A stretch of DNA of 64,000 nt. Origin: Pseudomonas azadiae (GTDB taxonomy: Bacteria > Pseudomonadota > Gammaproteobacteria > Pseudomonadales > Pseudomonadaceae). This document shows positions 57,413-64,000 of this stretch, in pieces. The notes beneath the pieces are model-generated. The model saw only the letters and a list, made by a program, of their open reading frames with translations. It was not told the origin of the DNA and did no database searches. The stretch spans positions 2,666,001 to 2,730,000 of the forward strand of contig NZ_JAHSTY010000001.1 in assembly GCF_019145355.1 (NCBI RefSeq), read 5' to 3'. A program made the translations under genes and the position numbers. Positions within the stretch are counted from its first letter, which is position 1, and each line of letters opens with the position of its first letter.

Positions 57413-57775
57413 ATGAGCATCCAGGATATCGTCGACTTCAGCCAAGCCAACACCGCCCCCGAACGCTACCGCCCTGACGCCGAAAAAATCCTCAAGGGCG
57501 ACCCGGAGCAGACCGTCTACAACCACTACAACAGCCCCTGCGGCCAGATGAACGCGGGTGTCTGGGAAGGTGAGGTCGGGCAATGGAAGGTCAATTACAC
57601 CGAGCACGAATACTGCGAGATTGTGCAAGGCGTGTCCGTGCTGCGCGATGCCGATGGCAATGCCAAGACCTTGCGCGCCGGTGACCGCTTCGTGATCCCC
57701 GCCGGCTTCAGTGGCACTTGGGAAGTGCTGGAACCGTGCCGCAAGATCTACGTGGTGTTTGAACAGAAAGCTTGA
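57413..57775 (+). CDS. Small cupin-domain protein
   Basis: A 120-residue single-domain cupin (Cupin_3 type): PCGQMNAGVWEGEVGQWKVNYTEHEYCEIVQGVSVL near 41-76 and GDRFVIPAGFSGTWEVLEPCRKIYVVFEQKA at the end. It has the E-x-E/H metal-like positions but no demonstrated activity. Homologues are often next to polyamine or aminobutyrate catabolism genes. It is divergent from the PuuC-like gene. Confidence 0.88.
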   Translation: MSIQDIVDFSQANTAPERYRPDAEKILKGDPEQTVYNHYNSPCGQMNAGVWEGEVGQWKVNYTEHEYCEIVQGVSVLRDADGNAKTLRAGDRFVIPAGFSGTWEVLEPCRKIYVVFEQKA

Positions 57776-57821
57776 GGTTGCAGCGGGACGCAGAGCGTCC
57801 GGGGCGGGGTTACCACCAGGC

Positions 57822-57858
57822 AAAAAAAAGCCCGGATCGTGAGATCCGGGCTTTTTTT
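57822..57858. terminator. Strong bidirectional terminator
   Basis: GCCCGGATC and GATCCGGGC form a 9-bp stem with a GTGA loop, flanked by eight A and seven T. It separates the convergent cupin and rpmG genes. Confidence 0.92.
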
Positions 57859-57876
57859 CACAAGGAAGAAAATCAA

Positions 57877-58032
57877 TTACTTGATTTTGCCTTCTTTGTA
57901 GATCACGTGCTTGCGAACGCGCGGGTCGAACATTTTCTTTTCGAGCTTGTCCGGGGTAGTACGCTTGTTCTTGTCGGTAGTGTAGAAGTGACCAGTACCG
58001 GCGCTAGAGATCATTCGAATCAATTCACGCAT
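57877..58032 (-). CDS. rpmG: 50S ribosomal protein L33
   Basis: A 51-residue protein, [21 protein letters not shown] to KEGKIK, basic and without cysteine, so it is the zinc-independent (C-) form of L33. The segment [19 protein letters not shown] is typical. It follows rpmB by 11 bases on the minus strand, the rpmBG operon of bacteria, and ends at a terminator. Confidence 0.96.
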   Translation of the reverse strand: MRELIRMISSAGTGHFYTTDKNKRTTPDKLEKKMFDPRVRKHVIYKEGKIK

Positions 58033-58043
58033 GATAGAGCTCC

Positions 58044-58277
58044 TTAGATCTTGCCAGCGGCACGAATTTCGGCCAGCACGACAGTGATGCCACGCTTGTC
58101 GATAATACGCATGCCTTTGGCAGATACACGCAGGCGAACAAAACGTTTCTCTTCTTCAACCCAGAAGCGGTGATGCTGCAGGTTCGGCAGGAAACGACGA
58201 CGGGTTTTGTTATTTGCGTGGGAAATGTTATTCCCAGTCACCGGACCCTTACCGGTAACTTGACAGACTCTCGACAT
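58044..58277 (-). CDS. rpmB: 50S ribosomal protein L28
   Basis: A 77-residue basic protein, [21 protein letters not shown] at the start, then [31 protein letters not shown]. It is full length and matches gammaproteobacterial L28. The ribosome-binding site is AGGGCTGAGGC before the ATG. It is first in rpmB-rpmG; a promoter candidate and a leader hairpin are upstream. Confidence 0.97.
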   Translation of the reverse strand: MSRVCQVTGKGPVTGNNISHANNKTRRRFLPNLQHHRFWVEEEKRFVRLRVSAKGMRIIDKRGITVVLAEIRAAGKI

Positions 58278-58302
58278 GCCTCAGCCCTCTAAAACCACAT
58301 GC

Positions 58303-58321
58303 CCAACCCGGCATGGGTTGG
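58303..58321 (-). promoter_or_regulatory. Hairpin in the rpmB leader
   Basis: CCAACCC and GGGTTGG pair over seven bases around a 5-base loop, about 26 bases before the rpmB start codon and close to its ribosome-binding site. It might be a protein-binding or translational-control stem for L28. No established leader is known to me here. Confidence 0.4.
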
Positions 58322-58425
58322 CCGCTTAATCTCTCAGTCATTTGGCGCCAGGCGCCGCGTTTCTTTAGGGTCTTACCGGCTACACCTACAAGCGAAGGAA
58401 CCGGGCCCCTAGAAAAGAGCGCTGC

Positions 58426-58454
58426 TTTATACCAGAAAGACCCAGGTGCAACAA
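58426..58454 (-). promoter_or_regulatory. Sigma-70 promoter candidate for rpmB-rpmG
   Basis: On the minus strand TTGTTG (58449-58454) and TATAAA (58426-58431) are separated by 17 bases. The -10 is preceded by TGG. It leaves a leader of about 140 bases before rpmB. Confidence 0.55.
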
Positions 58455-58735
58455 CAGCCCGTGTGTTTTTACCGGCGTAAATCCGCGCAAAACATACTTG
58501 AACCGTTGCCAGGAGGGGCCGCTGCCCCAGCCGACCGCTCGTCGCACAGAATGATTTACAGCGCCGGCGTGCACCGTGAAGAACTCGACGAAACGCGCTG
58601 AGGCGCCATCAAAACAGCATTTGGGGCAAAAGCACAGGCAAAAATGGACTAGTCATTTAGCAATCAGACCACTACGGTAGGACTTTTCCAGACTGCACTC
58701 GCAGATGGGCCTTCGATCTGCACAGGAAACCGAAC

Positions 58736-60328
58736 ATGCGCCTCGCTGCCCTACCGCTCTTGCTTGCCCCTCTATTTATCGCTCCGGCGGCGCTCGCGGC
58801 CACCAACCTGAGCGTTTGCACCGAGGCCAGCCCGGAAGGGTTCGATGTGGTGCAATACAACTCGCTGACCACCACCAACGCCTCCGCCGATGTGCTGATG
58901 AACCGCCTGGTGGACTATGACGCAGCCAGCGGCAAGCTGGTGCCAAGCCTGGCCGACAGCTGGGAAGTCTCGCCGGATGGCCTGACCTATACCTTCAAGC
59001 TGCACCCGGGCGTGAAGTTTCATCGCACCGAATACTTCACGCCAAGCCGTGCCCTGACCGCCGAAGACGTGCGCTTCAGCTTCGAGCGCATGCTCGACCC
59101 TGCCAACCCGTGGCACAAGATCGCCCAGAGCGGCTTCCCACACGCCCAGTCCCTGCAGTTGCCCACCCTGGTCAAGAAGATCGACGCCCTCGACCCGCTG
59201 ACCGTGCGCTTCACCCTGGATCACGCCGACTCTACCTTCCTCGCCGCCCTGAGCATGGGCTTTGCCTCGATCTATCCGGCGGAATACGCCGATAAACTGC
59301 TCAAGGCCGGCACGCCGGAGAAGCTCAACAGCCAGCCGATCGGCACCGGGCCGTTCATTTTCAGTCGTTTCCAGAAAGATGCCGTGGTGCGCTACAAAGC
59401 CAACCCGGACTATTTCGCCGGCAAACCGGCGGTGGATAACTTGATCTTCGCCATCACGCCGGATGCCAACGTGCGCCTGCAGAAGTTGCACCGCAACGAA
59501 TGCCAGATCGCCCTGTCGCCCAAGCCGCTGGATGTGGGCGCGGCCGAAAAGGACCCGGCGCTCAAGGTCGAAAAAACCGCCGCGTTCATGACGGCCTTCG
59601 TGGCCATCAACAGCCAGCACCCGCCCCTGGACAAGCCCGAAGTGCGCCAGGCGATCAACCTGGCCTTCGACAAGGCCAGCTACCTCAAGGCCGTATTTGA
59701 AGGGACTGCCGAAGCGGCCAACGGACCGTTCCCGCCCAACACTTGGAGCTACGCCAGGGACCTGCCGGGTTATCCACAGGACCTCGCCAAGGCCAAGGCA
59801 TTGCTGCAACGCGCCGGCCTCAAGGACGGTTTCAAGACCACTATCTGGACCCGTCCCACCGGTAGCCTGCTCAACCCCAACCCGAACCTGGGCGCACAAC
59901 TGCTGCAGGCGGACCTGGCCAAAGTCGGCATCCAGGCCGAAATCCGGGTGATCGAATGGGGCGAGCTGATCCGTCGTGCCAAAGCCGGCGAACATGATCT
60001 GCTGTTCATGGGCTGGGCCGGCGATAACGGCGACCCGGATAACTTCCTCACCCCGCAGTTCTCCTGCGCGGCGGTGAAGTCCGGCACCAACTTTGCGCGC
60101 TACTGCGATCCGGCGCTGGACAAGCTGATCAGCGCCGGCAAGACCACCAGCGAGCAAGGGGTGCGCAGCAAGCTGTATCAACAGGCCCAGGCACAGATCC
60201 AGCAGCAGGCGCTGTGGCTGCCGTTGGCGCACCCGACGGCGTTTGCCCTGGCGCGCAAGAGTGTCCAGGGCTATCAGGTGAGCCCGTTCGGGCGCCAGGA
60301 TTTTTCGAAGGTCAGCGTCAAGCCCTGA
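58736..60328 (+). CDS. Periplasmic peptide-binding protein of an ABC importer
   Basis: A 530-residue family 5 (DppA/OppA type) solute-binding protein with signal peptide MRLAALPLLLAPLFIAPAALA. The start of the mature form is ATNLSVCTEASPEGFDVVQYNS, followed by the family segments LADSWEVSPDGLTYTFKLHPGVKFH and VRQAINLAFDK. It is typical of dipeptide-binding DppA. No permease or ATPase genes follow in this window; the next gene is convergent radC. Which ABC system it serves is therefore not visible here. Confidence 0.9.
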   Translation: MRLAALPLLLAPLFIAPAALAATNLSVCTEASPEGFDVVQYNSLTTTNASADVLMNRLVDYDAASGKLVPSLADSWEVSPDGLTYTFKLHPGVKFHRTEYFTPSRALTAEDVRFSFERMLDPANPWHKIAQSGFPHAQSLQLPTLVKKIDALDPLTVRFTLDHADSTFLAALSMGFASIYPAEYADKLLKAGTPEKLNSQPIGTGPFIFSRFQKDAVVRYKANPDYFAGKPAVDNLIFAITPDANVRLQKLHRNECQIALSPKPLDVGAAEKDPALKVEKTAAFMTAFVAINSQHPPLDKPEVRQAINLAFDKASYLKAVFEGTAEAANGPFPPNTWSYARDLPGYPQDLAKAKALLQRAGLKDGFKTTIWTRPTGSLLNPNPNLGAQLLQADLAKVGIQAEIRVIEWGELIRRAKAGEHDLLFMGWAGDNGDPDNFLTPQFSCAAVKSGTNFARYCDPALDKLISAGKTTSEQGVRSKLYQQAQAQIQQQALWLPLAHPTAFALARKSVQGYQVSPFGRQDFSKVSVKP

Positions 60329-60333
60329 GCACC

Positions 60334-60357
60334 AGGCCCGCCCCTCGGGGCGGGCCT
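60334..60357. terminator. GC-rich hairpin shared by convergent genes
   Basis: AGGCCCGCCCC and GGGGCGGGCCT form an 11-bp perfect stem with a two-base loop and no T tract. It starts six bases after the peptide-binding gene and overlaps the radC stop codon (60356-60358), so it can end both transcripts. Confidence 0.6.
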
Positions 60358-61030
60358 ACATCCAGCCATATTCCGCCATCGACAACGGGTCGCCATCCCC
60401 AACGATGATGTGATCCAGCACCCGCACATCCACCACTTCCAGGGCCTTCTGCAGGACCTTGGTCAATTTTCGATCAGCTGCACTGGGCTCGGCGCTGCCG
60501 GAAGGATGGTTGTGGCACAGGATCAACGCCGCCGCGTTATACGCCAGGGCACGCTTGACCACCTGCCGGGGGTAGACCACGGCGGCGTCGATGGTGCCTT
60601 GGGACAACGCCTCGAAACCCAGCACCCGATGCTTTGAATCAAGAAACAGGCAACCGAAGATCTCATGGGGCTCATGGCGCAGCAGTGCCTTTAGGTAATC
60701 GCGCACGGCCACCGGGCTTTCCAACACCGAATCGGTGCGCAGGCGTTCGGCCATATGGCGCCGGGACATTTCCAGCACCGCCTGCAACTGGGCAAACTTC
60801 GCCGGCCCCAGCCCCAACTGCTGGCTGAACAGGGTCTGGCTGGCCTCCAGCAGCGGGCGTAAACCGCCAAATTGCGCCAACAGGTGGCGCGCCAGGTCCA
60901 CCGCGCTTCTGCCAGAAACCCCTGTACGCAGGAAGATCGCCAGCAACTCGGCATCCGACAGGCTCGCCGCGCCCCATTCCAACAGTTTCTCTCGCGGCCG
61001 CTCTGCCACCGGCCAATCGCGAATACTCAT
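60356..61030 (-). CDS. radC: RadC family JAB-domain protein
   Basis: A 224-residue protein: [37 protein letters not shown] (helix-hairpin-helix-like N-terminal part), then a JAMM/JAB metalloprotease-type motif in [21 protein letters not shown]. RadC was linked to repair from an E. coli mutation later shown to be in recG; the true role is unsettled. It is divergent from coaBC across 152 bases and convergent with the peptide-binding gene. Confidence 0.93.
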   Translation of the reverse strand: MSIRDWPVAERPREKLLEWGAASLSDAELLAIFLRTGVSGRSAVDLARHLLAQFGGLRPLLEASQTLFSQQLGLGPAKFAQLQAVLEMSRRHMAERLRTDSVLESPVAVRDYLKALLRHEPHEIFGCLFLDSKHRVLGFEALSQGTIDAAVVYPRQVVKRALAYNAAALILCHNHPSGSAEPSAADRKLTKVLQKALEVVDVRVLDHIIVGDGDPLSMAEYGWM

Positions 61031-61182
61031 CCTGACTCCCTCTCCCTATGCGCCACGTGCAGCGCTGTTGCCTCGCGGACGCTGTGTTATCGTAGGCCCT
61101 CTTTTTTGCATGTGATTTCCCCTGGGGAGGGGGCATCGCAGGCGTCACTGAACCGGCATCACTGAACTGGAAAGGCAAACCA

Positions 61183-62391
61183 ATGCAGCGTCTGTATCGC
61201 AAACGCATCGTTCTCGGCGTCGGCGGCGGCATTGCCGCCTACAAGAGCGCAGAGCTGGTCCGCAGGCTCCTTGACCACGGCGCCGAGGTGCGCGTGGTCA
61301 TGACTCGCGGCGGCAGTGAGTTCATCACGCCACTGACCATGCAGGCCCTGTCCGGGCACCCGGTTCACCTGGACCTGCTGGACCCGGCAGCCGAAGCCGC
61401 CATGGGCCATATCGAGCTGGCCAAATGGGCCGACCTGGTGCTGATCGCCCCGGCCACCGCCGACCTGATCGCGCGCCTGGCCCAGGGGATCGCCGATGAC
61501 CTGCTGACCACCCTGGTACTCGCCACCGACGCCACCGTCGCCATTGCCCCGGCCATGAACCAGGCCATGTGGCGCGACCCGGCCACCCAGGCCAACACGC
61601 AACTGCTGCAAAACCGTGGCCTGAAGGTGTTCGGCCCGGCGTCCGGCAGCCAGGCCTGCGGCGATGTCGGCATGGGCCGCATGCTCGAAGCCACCGACCT
61701 GGCGCTGTGCGCCGCCGAATGCTTCCAGCACCTGGCCCTGACCGGCAAGCACGTGCTGATCACGGCGGGCCCGACCCAGGAGAACATCGACCCGGTGCGC
61801 TACATCACCAACCATAGCTCAGGGAAAATGGGTTTTGCGCTGGCCGAAGCGGCGGTCGAGGCAGGCGCACGCGTCACTCTGATCACCGGCCCGGTGCATT
61901 TGCCGACCCCGGATCGGGTCACGCGAATCGACGTAGTCAGCGCCCGCGACATGCTGGCGGCCTGCGAGGCGGCTATTCCGTGCGACCTGTTTATCGCCTC
62001 GGCAGCGGTTGCGGATTACCGCCCGGAAGTTGTCGCCCCACACAAACTCAAGAAAGACCCTACAAGCGGTGACGGTCTGCTCCTGCAAATGGTGCGCAAC
62101 CCGGACATCCTGGCCACCATCGCCACGCGTCCGGACCGCCCGTTCAGTGTCGGTTTCGCTGCCGAGACCGAGCATTTGCTGGACTACGCGGCACGCAAAT
62201 TGAAAGACAAAAACCTCGATCTGATCGTTGCCAATGATGTCGCCAACCCAAGCATCGGCTTCAACAGCGAGGAAAATGCCTGCAGCGTGATTGACCGCGA
62301 GCTGCATGCCACCCTTTTTGCCCAGACCAGCAAAGGCAAAATTGCCCGCCAACTGATCTCTTTTATCGCCCAACGGCTGAACCAGGTTTAA
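61183..62391 (+). CDS. coaBC: CoaBC bifunctional coenzyme A synthesis enzyme
   Basis: A 402-residue fusion. The CoaC part (flavin-binding decarboxylase, about 1-190) has [37 protein letters not shown], and the PAMNxxMW motif (APAMNQAMW). A Cys-containing [13 protein letters not shown] closes over the active site. The CoaB part (phosphopantothenoylcysteine synthetase) has [23 protein letters not shown] and KLKKDP. It makes 4'-phosphopantetheine from phosphopantothenate. It is followed by dut after five bases, as in most gammaproteobacteria. Confidence 0.96.
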   Translation: MQRLYRKRIVLGVGGGIAAYKSAELVRRLLDHGAEVRVVMTRGGSEFITPLTMQALSGHPVHLDLLDPAAEAAMGHIELAKWADLVLIAPATADLIARLAQGIADDLLTTLVLATDATVAIAPAMNQAMWRDPATQANTQLLQNRGLKVFGPASGSQACGDVGMGRMLEATDLALCAAECFQHLALTGKHVLITAGPTQENIDPVRYITNHSSGKMGFALAEAAVEAGARVTLITGPVHLPTPDRVTRIDVVSARDMLAACEAAIPCDLFIASAAVADYRPEVVAPHKLKKDPTSGDGLLLQMVRNPDILATIATRPDRPFSVGFAAETEHLLDYAARKLKDKNLDLIVANDVANPSIGFNSEENACSVIDRELHATLFAQTSKGKIARQLISFIAQRLNQV

Positions 62392-62396
62392 TCTCC

Positions 62397-62852
62397 ATGC
62401 ACGCTTTGCAAGCCAAGATCCTCGACCCCCGCATCGGTACCGAATTCCCGCTGCCCGCCTACGCCACTCCAGGCTCCGCCGGCCTCGACCTGCGCGCCAT
62501 GCTCAAGGCCGACACCGTCCTTGAACCGGGCCAGACCCTGCTGATTCCGACCGGCCTGTCGATCTACGTGGGCGACCCTGGCCTCGCCGCGCTGATTTTG
62601 CCGCGCTCCGGCCTGGGCCATAAGCACGGCATCGTGCTGGGCAACCTGGTGGGCCTGATCGACTCGGACTACCAGGGCGAGCTGATGGTGTCGTGCTGGA
62701 ACCGTGGCCAGACCACGTTCAAGATCGCCGTGGGTGAGCGCATCGCACAGTTGGTGCTGGTGCCGGTGGTACAGGCGCAGTTCGAGCTGGTGCAGGCATT
62801 CGATGAAACCCAACGCGGCGCCGGCGGTTTCGGGCATTCCGGCAGCCGCTGA
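62397..62852 (+). CDS. dut: Deoxyuridine 5'-triphosphate nucleotidohydrolase
   Basis: A 151-residue trimeric dUTPase with the five conserved motifs in order: 1 [10 protein letters not shown], 2 [11 protein letters not shown], 3 [11 protein letters not shown] (with catalytic Asp), 4 [10 protein letters not shown] and 5 [11 protein letters not shown] (the flexible C-terminal P-loop-like arm). It hydrolyses dUTP to dUMP, keeping uracil out of DNA and supplying thymidylate synthesis. It is co-directional with coaBC and ends in a hairpin. Confidence 0.97.
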   Translation: MHALQAKILDPRIGTEFPLPAYATPGSAGLDLRAMLKADTVLEPGQTLLIPTGLSIYVGDPGLAALILPRSGLGHKHGIVLGNLVGLIDSDYQGELMVSCWNRGQTTFKIAVGERIAQLVLVPVVQAQFELVQAFDETQRGAGGFGHSGSR

Positions 62853-62865
62853 CTAAGCTGAGTCA

Positions 62866-62887
62866 GGCCGGGCAACGTAGCCCGGCC
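62866..62887 (+). terminator. Hairpin after dut
   Basis: GGCCGGGC and GCCCGGCC form an 8-bp perfect stem with a 6-base loop, 14 bases past the dut stop. No T tract follows. The remaining gap to algC (about 230 bases) has an AT-rich patch (TTTTTTATAAAAATC near 62946) that may hold an algC promoter; no AlgR-box match was recognised. Confidence 0.6.
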
Positions 62888-63115
62888 AGACGCCAAGTCC
62901 CAGGCGCTTCAGGACGAAGAATGCGTGGATTTTATCGGTGGAAATTTTTTATAAAAATCAATGCGTTACGTGACCATCGAGACAAGGCCGGTGCGCCGAT
63001 GGCATTTTTGCACCACGAACTCTCTGCCGAAAACACCGTCATACCCTTCAGTTTGAGCCTGCCGGTCAGTCATTAAGGCCAGCCTTGCCCCCTTCAGATG
63101 GAGTTTCCCCCCGCG

Positions 63116-64000
63116 ATGAGTACCGCAGCCCGAGTAGCCCCGACATTCCCCGACAGCATCTTTCGCGCCTATGACATTCGTGGCGTGGTGCCCAAGACGC
63201 TGACCGCCGAAACCGCCTACTGGATTGGCCGCGCCATCGGCTCCCAAAGTTTGGCCCAGGGCGAGCCCAACGTCTCGGTCGGCCGTGACGGTCGCCTGTC
63301 CGGCCCCGAGCTGGTAGAACAACTGATCCAGGGCCTGGCCGACAGCGGCTGCCACGTCAGCGACGTGGGCCTGGTGCCTACTCCGGCGCTGTACTACGCC
63401 GCCAACGTACTGGCTGGCAAATCCGGGGTGATGCTCACCGGTAGCCATAACCCGTCGGACTACAACGGCTTCAAGATCGTCATCGCGGGCGACACCCTCG
63501 CCAATGAACAGATCCAGGCCCTGCACACGCGCCTCAAAACCAACGACCTGACCAGCGGCCAGGGCACCGTCACCAAAGTCGACATCCTGCAGCGCTACTC
63601 TGACGAAATCACCCGCGACGTCAAACTCGCGCGCCGCCTCAAGGTGGTGGTGGATTGCGGCAACGGCGCGGCCGGCGTAATCGCCCCGCAGTTGCTTGAG
63701 GCCCTGAACTGCGAAGTGATCCCCTTGTTCTGCGATGTCGACGGCAACTTCCCCAACCACCACCCGGATCCGGGCAAGCCCGAAAACCTGGTGGACCTGA
63801 TCGCCAAGGTCAAGGAAACCGGGGCTGACGTCGGCCTGGCCTTCGACGGCGACGGCGACCGTGTGGGTGTGGTGACCGAGACCGGCGAGATCGTGTTCCC
63901 GGACCGCTTATTGATGCTGTTCGCCCGGGACGTGGTGGCGCGCAATCCTAACGCCGAGATCATCTTCGACGTGAAATGCACCCGCCGCCTGACGCCGCTG
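63116..64000 (+). CDS. algC: AlgC phosphomannomutase/phosphoglucomutase, 3' end outside window
   Basis: ATG at 63116 opens 295 codons to the window edge without a stop; the whole protein should be near 463 residues. Present are YDIRGVVP, the phosphoserine loop MLTGSHNPSDYNGFK with Ser110, and the metal loop FDGDGDR with Asp244, 246 and 248. The sugar-binding domain 3 and domain 4 are missing from view. AlgC makes mannose-1-phosphate and glucose-1-phosphate for alginate, other exopolysaccharides and LPS. Its expression needs AlgR in P. aeruginosa; here no AlgR box was seen upstream. Confidence 0.95.
   Translation, partial: MSTAARVAPTFPDSIFRAYDIRGVVPKTLTAETAYWIGRAIGSQSLAQGEPNVSVGRDGRLSGPELVEQLIQGLADSGCHVSDVGLVPTPALYYAANVLAGKSGVMLTGSHNPSDYNGFKIVIAGDTLANEQIQALHTRLKTNDLTSGQGTVTKVDILQRYSDEITRDVKLARRLKVVVDCGNGAAGVIAPQLLEALNCEVIPLFCDVDGNFPNHHPDPGKPENLVDLIAKVKETGADVGLAFDGDGDRVGVVTETGEIVFPDRLLMLFARDVVARNPNAEIIFDVKCTRRLTPL

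Larger units (their letters stand above)
58278..58735. other. 458-base gap between divergent rpmB and peptide-binding gene
   Basis: No coding region is supported on either strand; short open frames lack both ribosome-binding sites and family resemblance. The rpmB side holds a promoter near 58426-58454 and a ~150-base leader with a hairpin at 58303-58321 and a GC-rich GGCGCC-AG-GCGCC stretch near 58340. The right part is the upstream region of the peptide-binding gene, with AGGAAACCGAAC as its ribosome-binding site. Confidence 0.6.

Noticed and set aside
62888..63115. AlgR binding boxes upstream of algC
   Set aside because: I looked for CCGTTCGTC-like sequences and found only weak partial matches, so no site is claimed.

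Overview
The window looks like chromosomal core DNA from a Pseudomonas of the fluorescens group. It is GC-rich, and the gene order argH / algR-hemC-hemD-hemX-hemY / dsbH-algQ / algP, then cyaA-rnk-cyaY-lptM-lysA-dapF-xerC, glnK-amtB, rep-xpt-cycB, dadX-ridA-dadA-lrp, rpmB-rpmG and radC-coaBC-dut-algC is the one I know from that genus. I see no tRNA, rRNA, CRISPR array, prophage, integron or insertion sequence, and no defence or secretion island. Species assignment is inference from gene order and protein resemblance.

Layout. 1-8.2 kb: a UPF0178 gene cut by the window edge, an iron permease with a cytochrome c domain, a LysE-type exporter, a small MscS-type channel overlapping an ABC-F ATPase, a TIGR02444 protein, the lysine/alanine-repeat protein AlgP and a periplasmic FKBP. 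8.3-16.6 kb: the alginate/haem block, all on the minus strand (algQ, dsbH, hemY, hemX, hemD, hemC, algR), then argH on the plus strand. The sensor kinase gene algZ (fimS), expected between algR and argH, is only a decayed relic. 16.6-30.9 kb: a GST, two small proteins of unknown role, adenylate cyclase, rnk, DUF1289-cyaY, the lptM-lysA-dapF-DUF484-xerC-HAD operon, sutA, yjbQ, glnK-amtB and ubiK. 31-44 kb: comM, a chemoreceptor, a LysR regulator divergent from a MATE pump, a c-di-GMP phosphodiesterase with degenerate receiver-like and GGDEF parts, rep, xpt and a CoA hydrolase/transferase. 44-58 kb: cytochrome c5, a PuuR-like regulator, the D-alanine catabolic cluster with its Lrp-type regulator, then polyamine-type genes (PuuB-like oxidase, PuuC-like dehydrogenase, cupin) mixed with a DUF1127 protein, a MocR regulator, a phospholipase D lipoprotein and an MFS transporter. 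58-64 kb: rpmB-rpmG, a peptide-binding protein, radC, coaBC, dut and algC, which is cut by the right edge.

Genes that work together: AlgR, AlgQ, AlgP and AlgC are alginate/exopolysaccharide functions. hemC and hemD, with accessory hemX and hemY, make and support the haem precursor pathway. lysA and dapF serve lysine and peptidoglycan synthesis. glnK-amtB handles ammonium. dadX, ridA, dadA and lrp convert L-alanine to pyruvate. coaBC and dut serve coenzyme A and nucleotide housekeeping.

The most notable non-gene content is a set of eleven paired inverted repeats (REP doublets, or REPINs) of at least three sequence families, one nested inside another. They lie mostly in gaps between convergent genes. 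I found no convincing new multi-gene system. The strongest unusual observation is an apparently intact AlgR beside the remains of its kinase gene.
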